Below, piece by piece: positions 15,950 through 24,754 of a stretch of DNA of 64,000 bases. Below the pieces are notes generated by a model, which had not been told where the DNA came from, did no database searches, and saw only the letters and a list, made by a program, of their open reading frames with translations. Position numbers and translations under genes: made by a program. Location of the stretch: contig JANSXV010000001.1 in NCBI GenBank assembly GCA_024742735.1, positions 744,001 to 808,000 on the forward strand, given 5' to 3'. The DNA comes from Alphaproteobacteria bacterium. Its GTDB lineage: Bacteria > Pseudomonadota > Alphaproteobacteria > Caulobacterales > Maricaulaceae. Within the stretch, counting starts at the first letter, position 1, and each line of letters starts with the position of its first letter.

Positions 15950-16885
15950 GTGATACCAGACTTCCAATCGCTTATGCGTCCGGTGCTGAGTTACGCGGCG
16001 GCGCGCGAGGAAGCGCGCATAGGCGCTGCGGTGTCTGATCTAGCAGACGAACTGGGGCTATCAGACGAAGAGCGGGCTGAGCTTCTTCCCAGCCGGAAGC
16101 AGACGCGGTTCGCCAATCGCGTGCATTGGGCGAAGTTCTACTTGACCCGAGCGGAACTCGTTAAGGCCACGAAGCGCGGCTACTTCCAGATTACAGAGGC
16201 GGGGAAGGAGGCGCTGAAAACCGACGAGCAGATCAATATGGCGTTCCTTGAGCGCTTCGAGGCCTACCGGGAGTTTCGCGAGAGTATGACGAAGGACGAT
16301 GCAGGCGATGAAGCCGCAGCTCGCCCTACTCAATCGCAGTCCGATGATGACGTGGACGATGCGACACCGGACGAACAGCTCAGGTCGGCGCACAAGCTCA
16401 TAAACGACGCCCTTGCGGCAGAGCTTCTCGAAAAGCTGCGAGACGCAACTCCTGCCTTCTTCGAGGAAGTGATTGTGTCGCTTCTTCTGGCGATGGGCTA
16501 CGGCGGGGCAGATGAAGGCGCTGGCAGAACCCTTGGCCAGAGCGGTGACGGCGGCGTTGATGGGGTCATAGACCAAGACCCGCTAGGCGTTGACCAGATA
16601 TATGTTCAGGCAAAGCTGTATCGCGAAGGGAACAATATCGGCCCCGGAGCGATCCGGGATTTCTTCGGAGCGCTGGACATCAAGAAGGCCAAAAAGGGAA
16701 TTTTCGTTACTGCCTCAACCTTCTCCCGAAGCGCGCGAGAGACGGCTGCGGCGCTAGGCACGCGAATTGTCCTTATCGACGGCCACGAATTGGCCCGCCT
16801 GATGATCCGTTACGGGGTCGGGTGCCGGGTCATAAACGTGCTTGAGGTTAAGCAGATTGACGAAGAGTTCTTCCCCGATCCGTGA
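15950..16885 (+). CDS. Mrr-type restriction endonuclease
   Basis: 311 residues. The N-terminal ~90 residues are the Mrr_N winged-helix domain (IPDFQSLMRPVLSYAAAREE; ELGLSDEERAELLPS). Residues ~150-300 form the PD-(D/E)xK catalytic domain with GQSGDGGVDGVI (Asp) and YVQAKLY (Q-x-K). Mrr enzymes cleave DNA carrying particular methylation, thereby excluding modified foreign DNA, often phage. Start is GTG with AGGGAAT upstream. It is the only rightward gene of the element, and no methyltransferase accompanies it, as expected for a type IV enzyme. Best read as defence cargo. Confidence 0.9.
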   Translation: MIPDFQSLMRPVLSYAAAREEARIGAAVSDLADELGLSDEERAELLPSRKQTRFANRVHWAKFYLTRAELVKATKRGYFQITEAGKEALKTDEQINMAFLERFEAYREFRESMTKDDAGDEAAARPTQSQSDDDVDDATPDEQLRSAHKLINDALAAELLEKLRDATPAFFEEVIVSLLLAMGYGGADEGAGRTLGQSGDGGVDGVIDQDPLGVDQIYVQAKLYREGNNIGPGAIRDFFGALDIKKAKKGIFVTASTFSRSARETAAALGTRIVLIDGHELARLMIRYGVGCRVINVLEVKQIDEEFFPDP

Positions 16886-16897
16886 TGCCCTTCAGCG

Positions 16898-16979
16898 GCG
16901 TTTTAGGCGGGGGCCAATGACCGTCGAGAGGGTTCCTCGGGTCAACCTACCAGAGCCCCCTCAGAACGTCATTGGCCCC
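16898..16979. repeat. Element-specific palindromic repeat, copy D
   Basis: Begins GCGTTTTAGGCGGGGGCCAA and ends AACGTCATTGGCCCC. It fills the gap between the convergent Mrr and integrase stop codons, where a bidirectional terminator function would be useful, although no T-run follows. Confidence 0.75.
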
Positions 16980-16983
16980 ACCG

Positions 16984-18282
16984 CTAGGCCGGGAACCGAA
17001 CCACGTTGGACGCGGCCTCCTCAGTCGCCTCCTCGCCAGCCGCGATGCGCTCCACAAGACGCCCCCAAGCCTCCAAGGCCCGGCGCTTGTCCGGGAGGTA
17101 GGCGTTAAGGTCGTAGGTGCGCTGAAGGCCAGAGCCGGTGGCGTGGTTCAGCACCAGCTCCCCCACATGAGGCTCCATACCGATCCTCTCAGGGTCTGTG
17201 ATGGCCGTCCGGCCAGTCCGGCGAAGGTCATGCGGCGTAAGGTTCTCAATCCCCAGAACCTCACAGTCACGCCGGAAGACCTGAGTGAGGGAGTTCCGCT
17301 TCAGGGTCCCGTCCCCATCGCGGCCTGCGAAAGGCCCTTCGTGATCGCCGTTCATTTCCAAGGCGGCTTCGAGGACGGCGACGGCCTGAGAGGAGAGCGG
17401 GACAACGGCCTCCCGGCCTTCCTTCTTGCGGCCCTCTGGGAGCGTCCAGACCTTCCGCTTCCAGTCGATTTCCTCCCACCGCATTGACGCTACTTCCTCG
17501 CCCCTTTGAAGCGTCAACGCCATGAACTGAAGCGCGAGAGCCCCAGAGACGGCCCGAGGGTCGCCTCCTGTCGCCTTGGCGTCCCAACGGGTCCAGAGCG
17601 CGCGGAGTTCTTCGTCTGAGGCCCGGCGCGTCCTCGGCTTCTCCGGGAACTTCTCAATGTGCTGCATGGGGTCCAGTTCGATCCACTTCAGGAAGTGGGC
17701 GTGCTTGAAAAGCTGAAGGAGGTACTTGCGCGCGTCGTTCGCGGCCCCTGCGCCTGTCCCACCGCTCCGCTTTGCGGCCTCGGCTTGGACCTCAAGAAGG
17801 AACTCCATGATGTCTGTGTGATCCACTTCGGAGACGATGCGGTGTCCAAGGCCGGGGACGATCTTCGCCTCCACCTGATACCGGGCCTTCTGGAGCGTCG
17901 AGAGCCTCTTACCGCTGCGGCGCTCTTCGTGAGCGAGATAGAGTTCCCCGAGGCGCTTGAATGTCCGCTCGCGCTTCTCGACGCCCTTCTTGCGGGTGGC
18001 CTTGCGCTCGGCTCCGGGGTCCTTCTTGTCGCTGCGGACATCGGCGCGGACCTTCGCGGCCATGTCGCGGGCCTTCTCCGGGAGGAGGCTTGGGTACTCC
18101 CCGAGGATTTGGTCTGAGTTCTTACCCTCGGCGGTCACATAGCGGACGGCGAACTTCTTGCGGCCTGTCGGATAGACGAAGAGGCAGAAGCCGGGCTGGT
18201 CGGTGTCGTTGATCCGGTACCGTTTGGGACGGATTTCGGCGTTTTCGACGGATCGCTTGGTGAGTTTGAGTTTCTCGGGCAT
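16984..18282 (-). CDS. int: P4-type tyrosine recombinase / integrase
   Basis: 432 residues. The N-terminal DUF4102-type arm-binding region (LTKRSVENAEIRPKRYRIND; GFCLFVYPTGRKKF) precedes a core-binding domain and the catalytic domain, with Arg in TLQRGEEVASMRW, HDLRRT, the late LNH and the nucleophilic Tyr in LQRTYDLNAY. Length and layout match integrases of P4-like elements that use tRNA genes. It sits beside attR and is transcribed inward, as usual. It should mediate recombination between the two 57-bp repeats. Confidence 0.95.
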   Translation of the reverse strand: MPEKLKLTKRSVENAEIRPKRYRINDTDQPGFCLFVYPTGRKKFAVRYVTAEGKNSDQILGEYPSLLPEKARDMAAKVRADVRSDKKDPGAERKATRKKGVEKRERTFKRLGELYLAHEERRSGKRLSTLQKARYQVEAKIVPGLGHRIVSEVDHTDIMEFLLEVQAEAAKRSGGTGAGAANDARKYLLQLFKHAHFLKWIELDPMQHIEKFPEKPRTRRASDEELRALWTRWDAKATGGDPRAVSGALALQFMALTLQRGEEVASMRWEEIDWKRKVWTLPEGRKKEGREAVVPLSSQAVAVLEAALEMNGDHEGPFAGRDGDGTLKRNSLTQVFRRDCEVLGIENLTPHDLRRTGRTAITDPERIGMEPHVGELVLNHATGSGLQRTYDLNAYLPDKRRALEAWGRLVERIAAGEEATEEAASNVVRFPA

Positions 18283-18431
18283 TTTCGGCGCGTTTCACTT
18301 CCTGAGGACTTATGGCGAACCCTAGGAGGGGATTTGGAGGGGACTTCGTTGGGACGCTTCTCAGCTTGGCTGTTCTGACAACGCGGTGAAGACAGCAAGT
18401 CGCCTCGAAGTGTCCCTGAAAACCCCAGAGC

Positions 18432-18460
18432 GTCCCAAGAATGTCCCAAGTATGTCCCAA
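18432..18460 (+). repeat. Right integrase arm-type sites
   Basis: Three direct copies of GTCCCAA(G) at 18432, 18443 and 18454, spaced exactly 11 bp. They match the pair at 10841 and 10852. The 18283-18584 stretch contains no gene; it probably also carries the int promoter. Confidence 0.65.
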
Positions 18461-18584
18461 TTTCAAGGCCGAAAAGCGTCGAACTCCATCGCACTCAATA
18501 CGAAAGCCAACGAGGTCTAAACGCCTGTTTTTCCATGGAAAACAAACAAACAGTCGATGAGAAACAGGCACTTAGAACATATCT

Positions 18585-18641
18585 GAGCGTTCCCTTGGTA
18601 AGGGAGAGGTCCACAGTTCAAATCTGTGTGGCGGCACCATT
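18585..18641 (+). repeat. attR: 57-bp copy of the tRNA-Thr 3' part
   Basis: Identical to 10706-10762. Lacks the tRNA 5' half, so it is not a functional tRNA. Marks the right junction of the element with chromosomal DNA. Confidence 0.97.
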
Positions 18642-18661
18642 TTCAGGCATGACGAAGCGCC

Positions 18662-18850
18662 TTAGACGGCCGGCTCGCCAATCTCCACCGCCCCCTCCCC
18701 CGTTTCCGGATCACCGTGCACGAGCCGGCGGTAATCGGCGTTGTGCGGATCAGCCGGGACGAAGCGGCGCTCGCCGTTCTGCTCCACGATGATCTCGGCG
18801 TGGCGCGCATCGCTCCAGCGCGCTGTGAGGGCGGGGGTCGTCTCAGTCAT
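18662..18850 (-). CDS. Small hypothetical protein after tail-fibre-like gene
   Basis: 62 residues (MTETTPALTARWSDARHAEI...), acidic, without recognised domain. It starts 2 nt after the TGA of the DUF2793 gene, so the two form an operon. A chaperone or accessory for the fibre-like protein is conceivable from context only. Confidence 0.55.
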   Translation of the reverse strand: MTETTPALTARWSDARHAEIIVEQNGERRFVPADPHNADYRRLVHGDPETGEGAVEIGEPAV

Positions 18851-18852
18851 GA

Positions 18853-20337
18853 TCAAAGCTCCGCGAGGGCGTCGACGGTGGTGTCGGCGGCCGTGGTGTA
18901 GGTGAGTTCAAATCCGGCGGGCGTGATGTGCGCTGCGGATCCCGCGCTGAGGCTGACGGTGGGCGCGGCGCGCATGGGGCTTAAGCCGATATGCCGGTTC
19001 CCGTTTTCGGTGCGCACGGTCTTCCTCTGGAAATAGCGCGCGCACAGGGCCGCCTCCAGGCTGCGCGGACGCCGCTCGAAGGGCGTGGCGAGCGGGCCCG
19101 GCTCCAGCTGGACATCGGCCAGCTCGATGGTCGGCGCGGCGCTGGCCGCCGGCACGGTCAGGCGCAGGGCCAGGTAATGGCCCGCCGCCAGGGTGCGCCC
19201 TGTGAGATCGGGCAGCGTCACGGTCTGGACGCACCGCGACCAGCTGGTCCCGACCGCGAAGGCTTTGGTGTCCCCGAAGCTCGCCGCGGGTGAGCCGCCG
19301 CCCCAGTATTGCTGCAAGCGGGCCTGCAGGCTCACCGTTTCGCTCGCCCGGGCCCAGAAGCTGTAGGTCAGCGTCTGACCGGCCAGCGTGCGCACATCCT
19401 CGATGCGTTGCTCGATGGAGGCGTCAGACGGGACCGCATCCATCACCCATCGCAAATAAGAGCCCGGCGCGCCGGGGACATCAGACTGCCCCGGCGCGAA
19501 ACTCTCCTGGGTGAACACATGGCCGACGCCGCCGCTCTGCACGCGCACCCACCGGTCCATGAAGGCAGGCTGGCTCTGCGCGCCGCCGCGCTGGTGGATG
19601 GAGAAATCGCCGTTGATGATCCGGTTTCGCAAGCCTCCCAGCGCATCGCCGTTGAGCGCCGTCAGCGCCCGCGCGGTCAGCGCGCCGGAGTTCCGGTCCA
19701 CATGGACCGCCTGCGTCCAGTTCGCCCCGTCCGCACTGACTTTCAGCGACAGGTCATCCGATCCGGTCAGCCCCAGCTCGGCCCGGCCAGACCACGCGGA
19801 CTGGAACAGAAGCGAAAGGACGTTTCCCGGCGCTTCCTTGTTCAACGTGTAGCGCAAGTCTCCCGTGCCGCCTTCTGCGTCAAAGCGGGCGGTCCACAGC
19901 GCGCTGTTGAGCTTGGCGGCGAACGGGTTGGCGATATCCGGGGCGGTTCCGACCCCCAGTCCTGTCAGGTCGCTGAGCACCGTGATCGCATCCGCAAACG
20001 CCGCCCAGCCCGTGCCGTCGAACATGATCAGCGCCGCCTCGTCCACGACCCAGGCGGTCAGCCCGGCACGCGCGGTGATGCGCCGCCAGGCGCCGTCCTG
20101 GAAATAGGCGATGTCATGCTCGAAGAATCCGTCCCAGTCCGCCCCGCTCGCGCCGTCCGGCAGGATCCAGGCCTCCCCCTCCCCCGGGGCGGCGGGCTGG
20201 GCGGTGGTCGTGCGGCTCTGGACGGCGCATTGCACCAGGGCGTCCAGGCGCCCCAGGCTTTCATTGACGGTGACGTGCTTCTGGGCCTGGGCCGGCATGA
20301 GCCAGGGAAGGCCAAGGCGGGGGGTGGCGTCGCTCAT
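18853..20337 (-). CDS. DUF2793 phage/GTA-type fibre-like protein
   Basis: 494 residues. Residues ~5-110 are a DUF2793 domain (LGLPWLMPAQAQKHVTVNES; WVVDEAALIMFDGTGW), found in phage and gene-transfer-agent spike or fibre proteins of alphaproteobacteria. Residues ~230-430 have the RIINGDFSIHQRGG start of a jelly-roll/carbohydrate-binding fibre domain (MDRWVRVQSGG, WARASE). The C-terminus is a short beta region. No signal peptide. No other virion gene is nearby, so it is an orphan: either a remnant of an earlier prophage at this tRNA or a dispersed gene-transfer-agent component. Confidence 0.75.
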   Translation of the reverse strand: MSDATPRLGLPWLMPAQAQKHVTVNESLGRLDALVQCAVQSRTTTAQPAAPGEGEAWILPDGASGADWDGFFEHDIAYFQDGAWRRITARAGLTAWVVDEAALIMFDGTGWAAFADAITVLSDLTGLGVGTAPDIANPFAAKLNSALWTARFDAEGGTGDLRYTLNKEAPGNVLSLLFQSAWSGRAELGLTGSDDLSLKVSADGANWTQAVHVDRNSGALTARALTALNGDALGGLRNRIINGDFSIHQRGGAQSQPAFMDRWVRVQSGGVGHVFTQESFAPGQSDVPGAPGSYLRWVMDAVPSDASIEQRIEDVRTLAGQTLTYSFWARASETVSLQARLQQYWGGGSPAASFGDTKAFAVGTSWSRCVQTVTLPDLTGRTLAAGHYLALRLTVPAASAAPTIELADVQLEPGPLATPFERRPRSLEAALCARYFQRKTVRTENGNRHIGLSPMRAAPTVSLSAGSAAHITPAGFELTYTTAADTTVDALAEL

Positions 20338-20473
20338 GGGCGGGCGGTCCTTCTTCGCGGTTGAAAACGCGCCAAGCCTAGGTGCGGCGGACAGGACGGC
20401 GGATTGCGCCGGGCCCTCTCCAACGCCGCAGACCGGCTTTTCTCAGGGGCCTGTGCGGTGTAGGCAGACCGCC

Positions 20474-22435
20474 ATGAGCGACTCTCTCCACGCCTTCGCG
20501 GGGGATTTCCCCGCAGCCGACCTCGACGCCTGGCGCGCCGAGGCGGACAAAGCCCTTAAAGGCGCGCCCTTCGAGCGCCTGATCCGCACAACCGTCGACG
20601 GGATCGAGCGCGGCCCGCTTTTCACGCGCGCCGACCTGGCGGACGCCGGCGACAGCGGAGCCCCCGGCGCGGCGCCCTTCATCCGCGGAGGCTTTGCGGA
20701 GCGCGACGAGTTCCTGCCCTGGGGCGTTCGCCAGACGGTCGATCATCCCGACCCGAAAGCCGCCAACGCCCACATCCTTGAAGAGCTGTCCGGCGGCGCC
20801 AGTGAGATCGCCCTCAAGCTGGATCCGCTGGGTGAGACCGGCGTCGCGGCGCGCACGCTGGAGGAACTCAAGATCGTGCTTGACGGGGTCATGCTGGACC
20901 TCGCGCCGGTGCACCTTCAGCCCAGCCGCATGGCGCCCCAGTCCGCGGCGTTGTTCCTGGCCCTGCTGGAGCAGTCCGGCCTCGATCCCAAGACGATACG
21001 CGGCGGGCTCGGCCTGTCGCCCATCGGGCAGAAATCCCTCGCTGGCGGCGGGGCGGCGAGCCTGGAAGAACGCTTGCAGCGTACGGCGGAAGCCGCCGCC
21101 TACGCTGCTGAAGCCGTCCCGGGCGTGAAGACCGTGGCCATCACCGCCACCGCACCTCACGAGGCCGGCGGATCGGAAGCCCAGGAGATCGCCTTCGCCT
21201 GCGCCGGCGGCGCCAGCTATATGCGCGCCTTCATCGATTCAGGCCTGAGCCCGGACCAGGCCGCAAACGCCCTGGAATTCTCCTTCGCCGCCGACGCCGA
21301 CATTCACCTGACCATCGCCAAGCTGCGCGCTGCGCGCCGGGCCTGGGCCAGGGTCGCCGAGGCCTTCGGCGTCAGCGAAGACAAGCGCGCCATGCAGCTT
21401 CATGCCGTGACCAGCGCGCGCATGCTGACCGCGCGCGATCCCTACACCAATCTGATCCGCAACGCCTGCGCAGGCCTCGCCGCCGCGGCGGGCGGCGCAG
21501 ACAGCCTGACCGTCCGGCCCTTCACCGAGGCGCTGGGTCCCGCGACACCGTTCGCACGGCGCATGGCGCGCAATCTGCAGATCCTGCTCATGGAGGAAAG
21601 CCATCTGGGCAAGACCGCCGATCCGGCCGGCGGCGGCTATCTGCACGAGACCCTTGGAGCACGCATCGCCGAGGCCGGCTGGGCGGTCTTCCAGGAGATC
21701 GAGCGGCGCGGCGGCCTGTTCTCGACCGTAAGGTCCGGCTGGCTGCAGGGCGAAATCGCGAAATCTCTGGACGCCCGCCGTCAGGCTTTGGCCAAGGGTA
21801 AGGATGCTCTCATCGGCGTGTCGCACTTCCCGCAGCTCGACGCGAAAGCCGTGGAGACCGAAACCCGCATCTACGCCGCGCCGAAGCTCGACGCGCCCGT
21901 CATCGAACCCCAGCCCTTCGCCGGCAAGGTCGAGGCGGCCCGCTCCGGCGCCCAGGTGCGCGTGCTCGACCTGCCCGAACCGGAATGGACTCCGGTCAGC
22001 CCGGTGCGCCTGGCCGAACCGTTCGAAGCGCTGCGCGCACGGGCTGAAGCCTTCATGGCCACCAACGGCGACCGGCCAAAGGCGTTTCTGGCGACGCTCG
22101 GCCCGCTGGCCGACTTCAACGCCCGGGCGACCTTCGCGGCCAACCGTCTGGCCGTCGCCGGTGTCGAAGCGATGGCGCCTGACGCTTACGAGACGCTGGA
22201 AGACTGCGTGGCGGCCTTCGGCGCGTCCGGCGCGACGCTCGCGGTGATCTGCGGAACCGACGAGGCCTATGCCGAGCAAGGCGAAGCGCTCGCCCGGCTG
22301 ATCAGGATCGGCGGCGAGGTGGAGGTCTGGATCGCCGGCAAGCCCTCTGAGACAGCTGGCGTCGACCATTTCATTCACATGCGAAGCGATGCGCTGGACG
22401 ACGGCGCGCGCGCCTTGCAGGCCGTGGGAGCCTGA
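20474..22435 (+). CDS. mutA: Methylmalonyl-CoA mutase small (beta) subunit
   Basis: Partner subunit of the B12-dependent enzyme that interconverts (R)-methylmalonyl-CoA and succinyl-CoA, the last step of propionyl-CoA assimilation. 653 residues from ATG 20474 ([20 protein letters not shown]); the frame upstream is not coding. It has the substrate-domain fold but lacks the cobalamin DxHxxG motif, as small subunits do. Six nucleotides separate it from mutB, so they are co-translated. Confidence 0.93.
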   Translation: MSDSLHAFAGDFPAADLDAWRAEADKALKGAPFERLIRTTVDGIERGPLFTRADLADAGDSGAPGAAPFIRGGFAERDEFLPWGVRQTVDHPDPKAANAHILEELSGGASEIALKLDPLGETGVAARTLEELKIVLDGVMLDLAPVHLQPSRMAPQSAALFLALLEQSGLDPKTIRGGLGLSPIGQKSLAGGGAASLEERLQRTAEAAAYAAEAVPGVKTVAITATAPHEAGGSEAQEIAFACAGGASYMRAFIDSGLSPDQAANALEFSFAADADIHLTIAKLRAARRAWARVAEAFGVSEDKRAMQLHAVTSARMLTARDPYTNLIRNACAGLAAAAGGADSLTVRPFTEALGPATPFARRMARNLQILLMEESHLGKTADPAGGGYLHETLGARIAEAGWAVFQEIERRGGLFSTVRSGWLQGEIAKSLDARRQALAKGKDALIGVSHFPQLDAKAVETETRIYAAPKLDAPVIEPQPFAGKVEAARSGAQVRVLDLPEPEWTPVSPVRLAEPFEALRARAEAFMATNGDRPKAFLATLGPLADFNARATFAANRLAVAGVEAMAPDAYETLEDCVAAFGASGATLAVICGTDEAYAEQGEALARLIRIGGEVEVWIAGKPSETAGVDHFIHMRSDALDDGARALQAVGA

Positions 22436-22440
22436 GCACC

Positions 22441-24567
22441 ATGAGCCATCCTGATTTCACCCAGATCGATCTCGGCGCACCGAACGCCTCCGCGGGCGCC
22501 GCCCCGTCCCGCGATCCCTGGACCCCGCCGGAGCAGGTGCCGGTGAAGACCGCCTACACCGCCGCCGACCGGGATGCGCTGGACTTCGCCGACACCCTGC
22601 CCGGCCTGGCGCCGTTCCATCGCGGGCCGTACCCGACCATGTACACCCAGCGCCCCTGGACGGTGCGCCAGTATGCCGGCTTCTCCACGGCGGCGGACTC
22701 AAACGCCTTCTACCGGCGCAATCTGGCGGCGGGGCAGAAGGGCTTGTCCGTGGCCTTCGATCTGGCCACCCACCGCGGCTATGACAGCGACAATCCGCGC
22801 GTCATCGGCGATGTGGGCATGGCGGGCGTGGCCATCGATTCCATCCTGGACATGCGCCAGCTCTTCGACGGCATTCCGCTCGACCAGATGAGCGTGTCCA
22901 TGACCATGAACGGCGCGGTGCTGCCGGTCATGGCGCTCTATATCGTAGCGGCCGAGGAACAGGGTGTTTCACACGCAAAGCTTTCAGGAACGATCCAGAA
23001 CGACATCCTGAAAGAGTTCATGGTGCGCAACACCTATATCTACCCCCCTGCGCCCTCCATGCGGATCATCTCCGACATCTTCGCCTACACGGCCGAGGAG
23101 ATGCCGCGCTATAACTCCATCTCCATCTCCGGCTATCACATGCAGGAGGCCGGCGCCCCGGCCGATATCGAGCTGGCCTACACCATCGCCGACGGGCTCG
23201 ATTACATCGCCGCCGGGGTGAATGCAGGCCTCGACGTGGACGCCTTCGCGCCGCGCCTGAGCTTCTTCTGGGGTATTTCCATGAATTACTTCATGGAGGT
23301 GGCCAAGCTGCGCGCCGCACGGCTGATCTGGGCGAAGCTCGTCAAAGAGCGCTTCGATCCGAAGAACCCCAAGTCCTACTCCCTTCGCACCCACTGCCAG
23401 ACCTCCGGCTGGTCCCTGACCGCCCAGGACGTGTTCAACAACGTGGCGCGTACAGCCGTGGAGGCCATGGCGGCCGTGGACGGGCACACCCAGTCCCTGC
23501 ACACCAATTCGCTGGACGAGGCGCTGGCGCTGCCCACCGACTTCTCCGCGCGCATCGCGCGCAACACCCAGCTGGTTCTGGAGACTGAGGCTCACTTGTG
23601 TGACGCCATCGATCCCTGGGGCGGGTCCTATTATGTGGAGCGGCTAACCCATGATCTGGCCGCCCGGGCGCTGGAGCATATCGCCGAGATCGATTCGCTA
23701 GGCGGCATGACCAAGGCCATCGAGGAAGGCGTGCCGAAACTGCGCATCGAGGACGCGGCCGCGCGCACCCAGGCGCGAATCGATTCCGGTCTGCAGACCA
23801 TTGTCGGGGTGAACAAGTTCCGCCTGACCGAACCCGAAGACGTGCCGGTCCTCAAGGTCGACAACGCCAAGGTCCGTTCCGAGCAGCTCGCCAAGCTGGA
23901 AAAGCTTCGCGCCGAGCGCGACAGTGCGGCGGCGGACACAGCGCTTGAAGCGCTCACCAATGCGGCCGGCTCTGACGGCAACCTGCTGGCGGCCTGCGTA
24001 GAGGCCGCCCGCGCCGGCGCCACGGTGGGCGAGATGAGCGACGCCATGGAGAAGGTCTTCGGCCGCCACAAGGCGGAGATCAAATCGGTTCAGGGGGTGT
24101 TCTTGAAGGCTTCAGGCGACGACGAGAAGATCAAGACCGCGCTGGCCGCCTCCGACCGCTTCGCCGAAGCTGAAGGCCGGCGCCCGCGCATCCTCATCGC
24201 GAAAATGGGCCAGGACGGCCATGACCGCGGCCAGAAGGTCGTGGCGAGCGCCTTCGCGGATCTGGGCTGGGACGTGGATATTGGTCCCCTCTTCCAGACG
24301 CCTGAAGAAGCCGCCCGCCAGGCGGTGGAGAACGACGTCCACGTGGTCGCGGCCTCATCGCTCGCCGCCGGTCACCTGACCCTGGTGCCCGAACTCAAAC
24401 GCCAGCTCGCCGAGATGGGCCGCGAAGACATGCTCATCGTCGTCGGCGGCGTCATCCCGCCCGAAGACGTGCCGACGCTCCTGCAGATGGGCGCGGCGGC
24501 GGTCTATCCCCCGGGGACCGTGATCGCCGAGAGCGCGGTGGAGTTGATCGAGCGGTTGGAAGGTTAG
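22441..24567 (+). CDS. mutB: Methylmalonyl-CoA mutase large (alpha) subunit
   Basis: 708 residues. The N-terminal TIM-barrel domain carries the [16 protein letters not shown] signature; the C-terminal B12-binding domain has the base-off motif [20 protein letters not shown] (D-x-H-x2-G), whose His ligates cobalt. It forms a heterodimer with the preceding gene product. Next to it on the other strand are beta-oxidation genes, consistent with routing odd-chain or branched-chain acyl-CoA through propionyl-CoA into the TCA cycle. Confidence 0.97.
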   Translation: MSHPDFTQIDLGAPNASAGAAPSRDPWTPPEQVPVKTAYTAADRDALDFADTLPGLAPFHRGPYPTMYTQRPWTVRQYAGFSTAADSNAFYRRNLAAGQKGLSVAFDLATHRGYDSDNPRVIGDVGMAGVAIDSILDMRQLFDGIPLDQMSVSMTMNGAVLPVMALYIVAAEEQGVSHAKLSGTIQNDILKEFMVRNTYIYPPAPSMRIISDIFAYTAEEMPRYNSISISGYHMQEAGAPADIELAYTIADGLDYIAAGVNAGLDVDAFAPRLSFFWGISMNYFMEVAKLRAARLIWAKLVKERFDPKNPKSYSLRTHCQTSGWSLTAQDVFNNVARTAVEAMAAVDGHTQSLHTNSLDEALALPTDFSARIARNTQLVLETEAHLCDAIDPWGGSYYVERLTHDLAARALEHIAEIDSLGGMTKAIEEGVPKLRIEDAAARTQARIDSGLQTIVGVNKFRLTEPEDVPVLKVDNAKVRSEQLAKLEKLRAERDSAAADTALEALTNAAGSDGNLLAACVEAARAGATVGEMSDAMEKVFGRHKAEIKSVQGVFLKASGDDEKIKTALAASDRFAEAEGRRPRILIAKMGQDGHDRGQKVVASAFADLGWDVDIGPLFQTPEEAARQAVENDVHVVAASSLAAGHLTLVPELKRQLAEMGREDMLIVVGGVIPPEDVPTLLQMGAAAVYPPGTVIAESAVELIERLEG

Positions 24568-24581
24568 CCTCCGCTCTTTCT

Positions 24582-24679
24582 GAATCCCCGGCCAAGTCCG
24601 AAGGGCGCAGAGCCGAGGGGCCTCCCTGCGAGCTCGCAGACAGGTCCCGGCCCGGCGCTGCGCTTGGCCGGGAATTCAA
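24582..24679. repeat. Large imperfect palindrome, REP/BIME-like
   Basis: Outer arms GAATCCCCGGCCAAG and CTTGGCCGGGAATTC enclose further pairing (GCGCAG / CTGCGC; CCTGCGAGCTCGCAG). About 98 bp. Likely an intergenic repetitive hairpin element; it lies between mutB and the convergent fad gene. Confidence 0.6.
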
Positions 24680-24695
24680 CGCGATTGAAGTAAAG

Positions 24696-24726
24696 AAAAA
24701 CCCCGGCGCGCTTTCGCACGCCGGGG
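24696..24726 (-). terminator. Intrinsic terminator of the beta-oxidation operon
   Basis: On the minus strand CCCCGGCG-TGCGAAAGCG-CGCCGGGG is followed by TTTTTCTTT, a textbook rho-independent terminator just after the FadJ-like stop codon. Confidence 0.88.
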
Positions 24727-24754
24727 CTCGTCATGTCAGCGATGAGGGGGCGAG

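Larger units (their letters stand above)
10706..18641. mobile_element. 7.9-kb tRNA-Thr integrative element, candidate phage satellite
   Basis: Bounded by a 57-bp perfect direct repeat (copies 7,879 bp apart) derived from the 3' part of tRNA-Thr. It encodes a P4-type tyrosine integrase at the right end, an excisionase-like HTH protein at the left end, a T7 gp9-like scaffold fragment, an Mrr-type nuclease, a DUF3102-like protein and five unrecognised small proteins, nearly all on the minus strand. Non-coding structure includes 11-bp-spaced arm-type repeats at both ends, four ~80-bp palindromic repeats, three promoter-like direct repeats and long hairpins. No portal, major capsid, terminase, tail or replication gene is recognisable. 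Size, layout and the scaffold gene suggest a satellite of a T7-like phage (inference). A decayed podophage prophage is the alternative. Confidence 0.9.

Noticed and set aside
24452-24679. 75-codon minus-strand frame over the palindrome after mutB
   Set aside because: It reads through the structured repeat and the mutB 3' end on the wrong strand.
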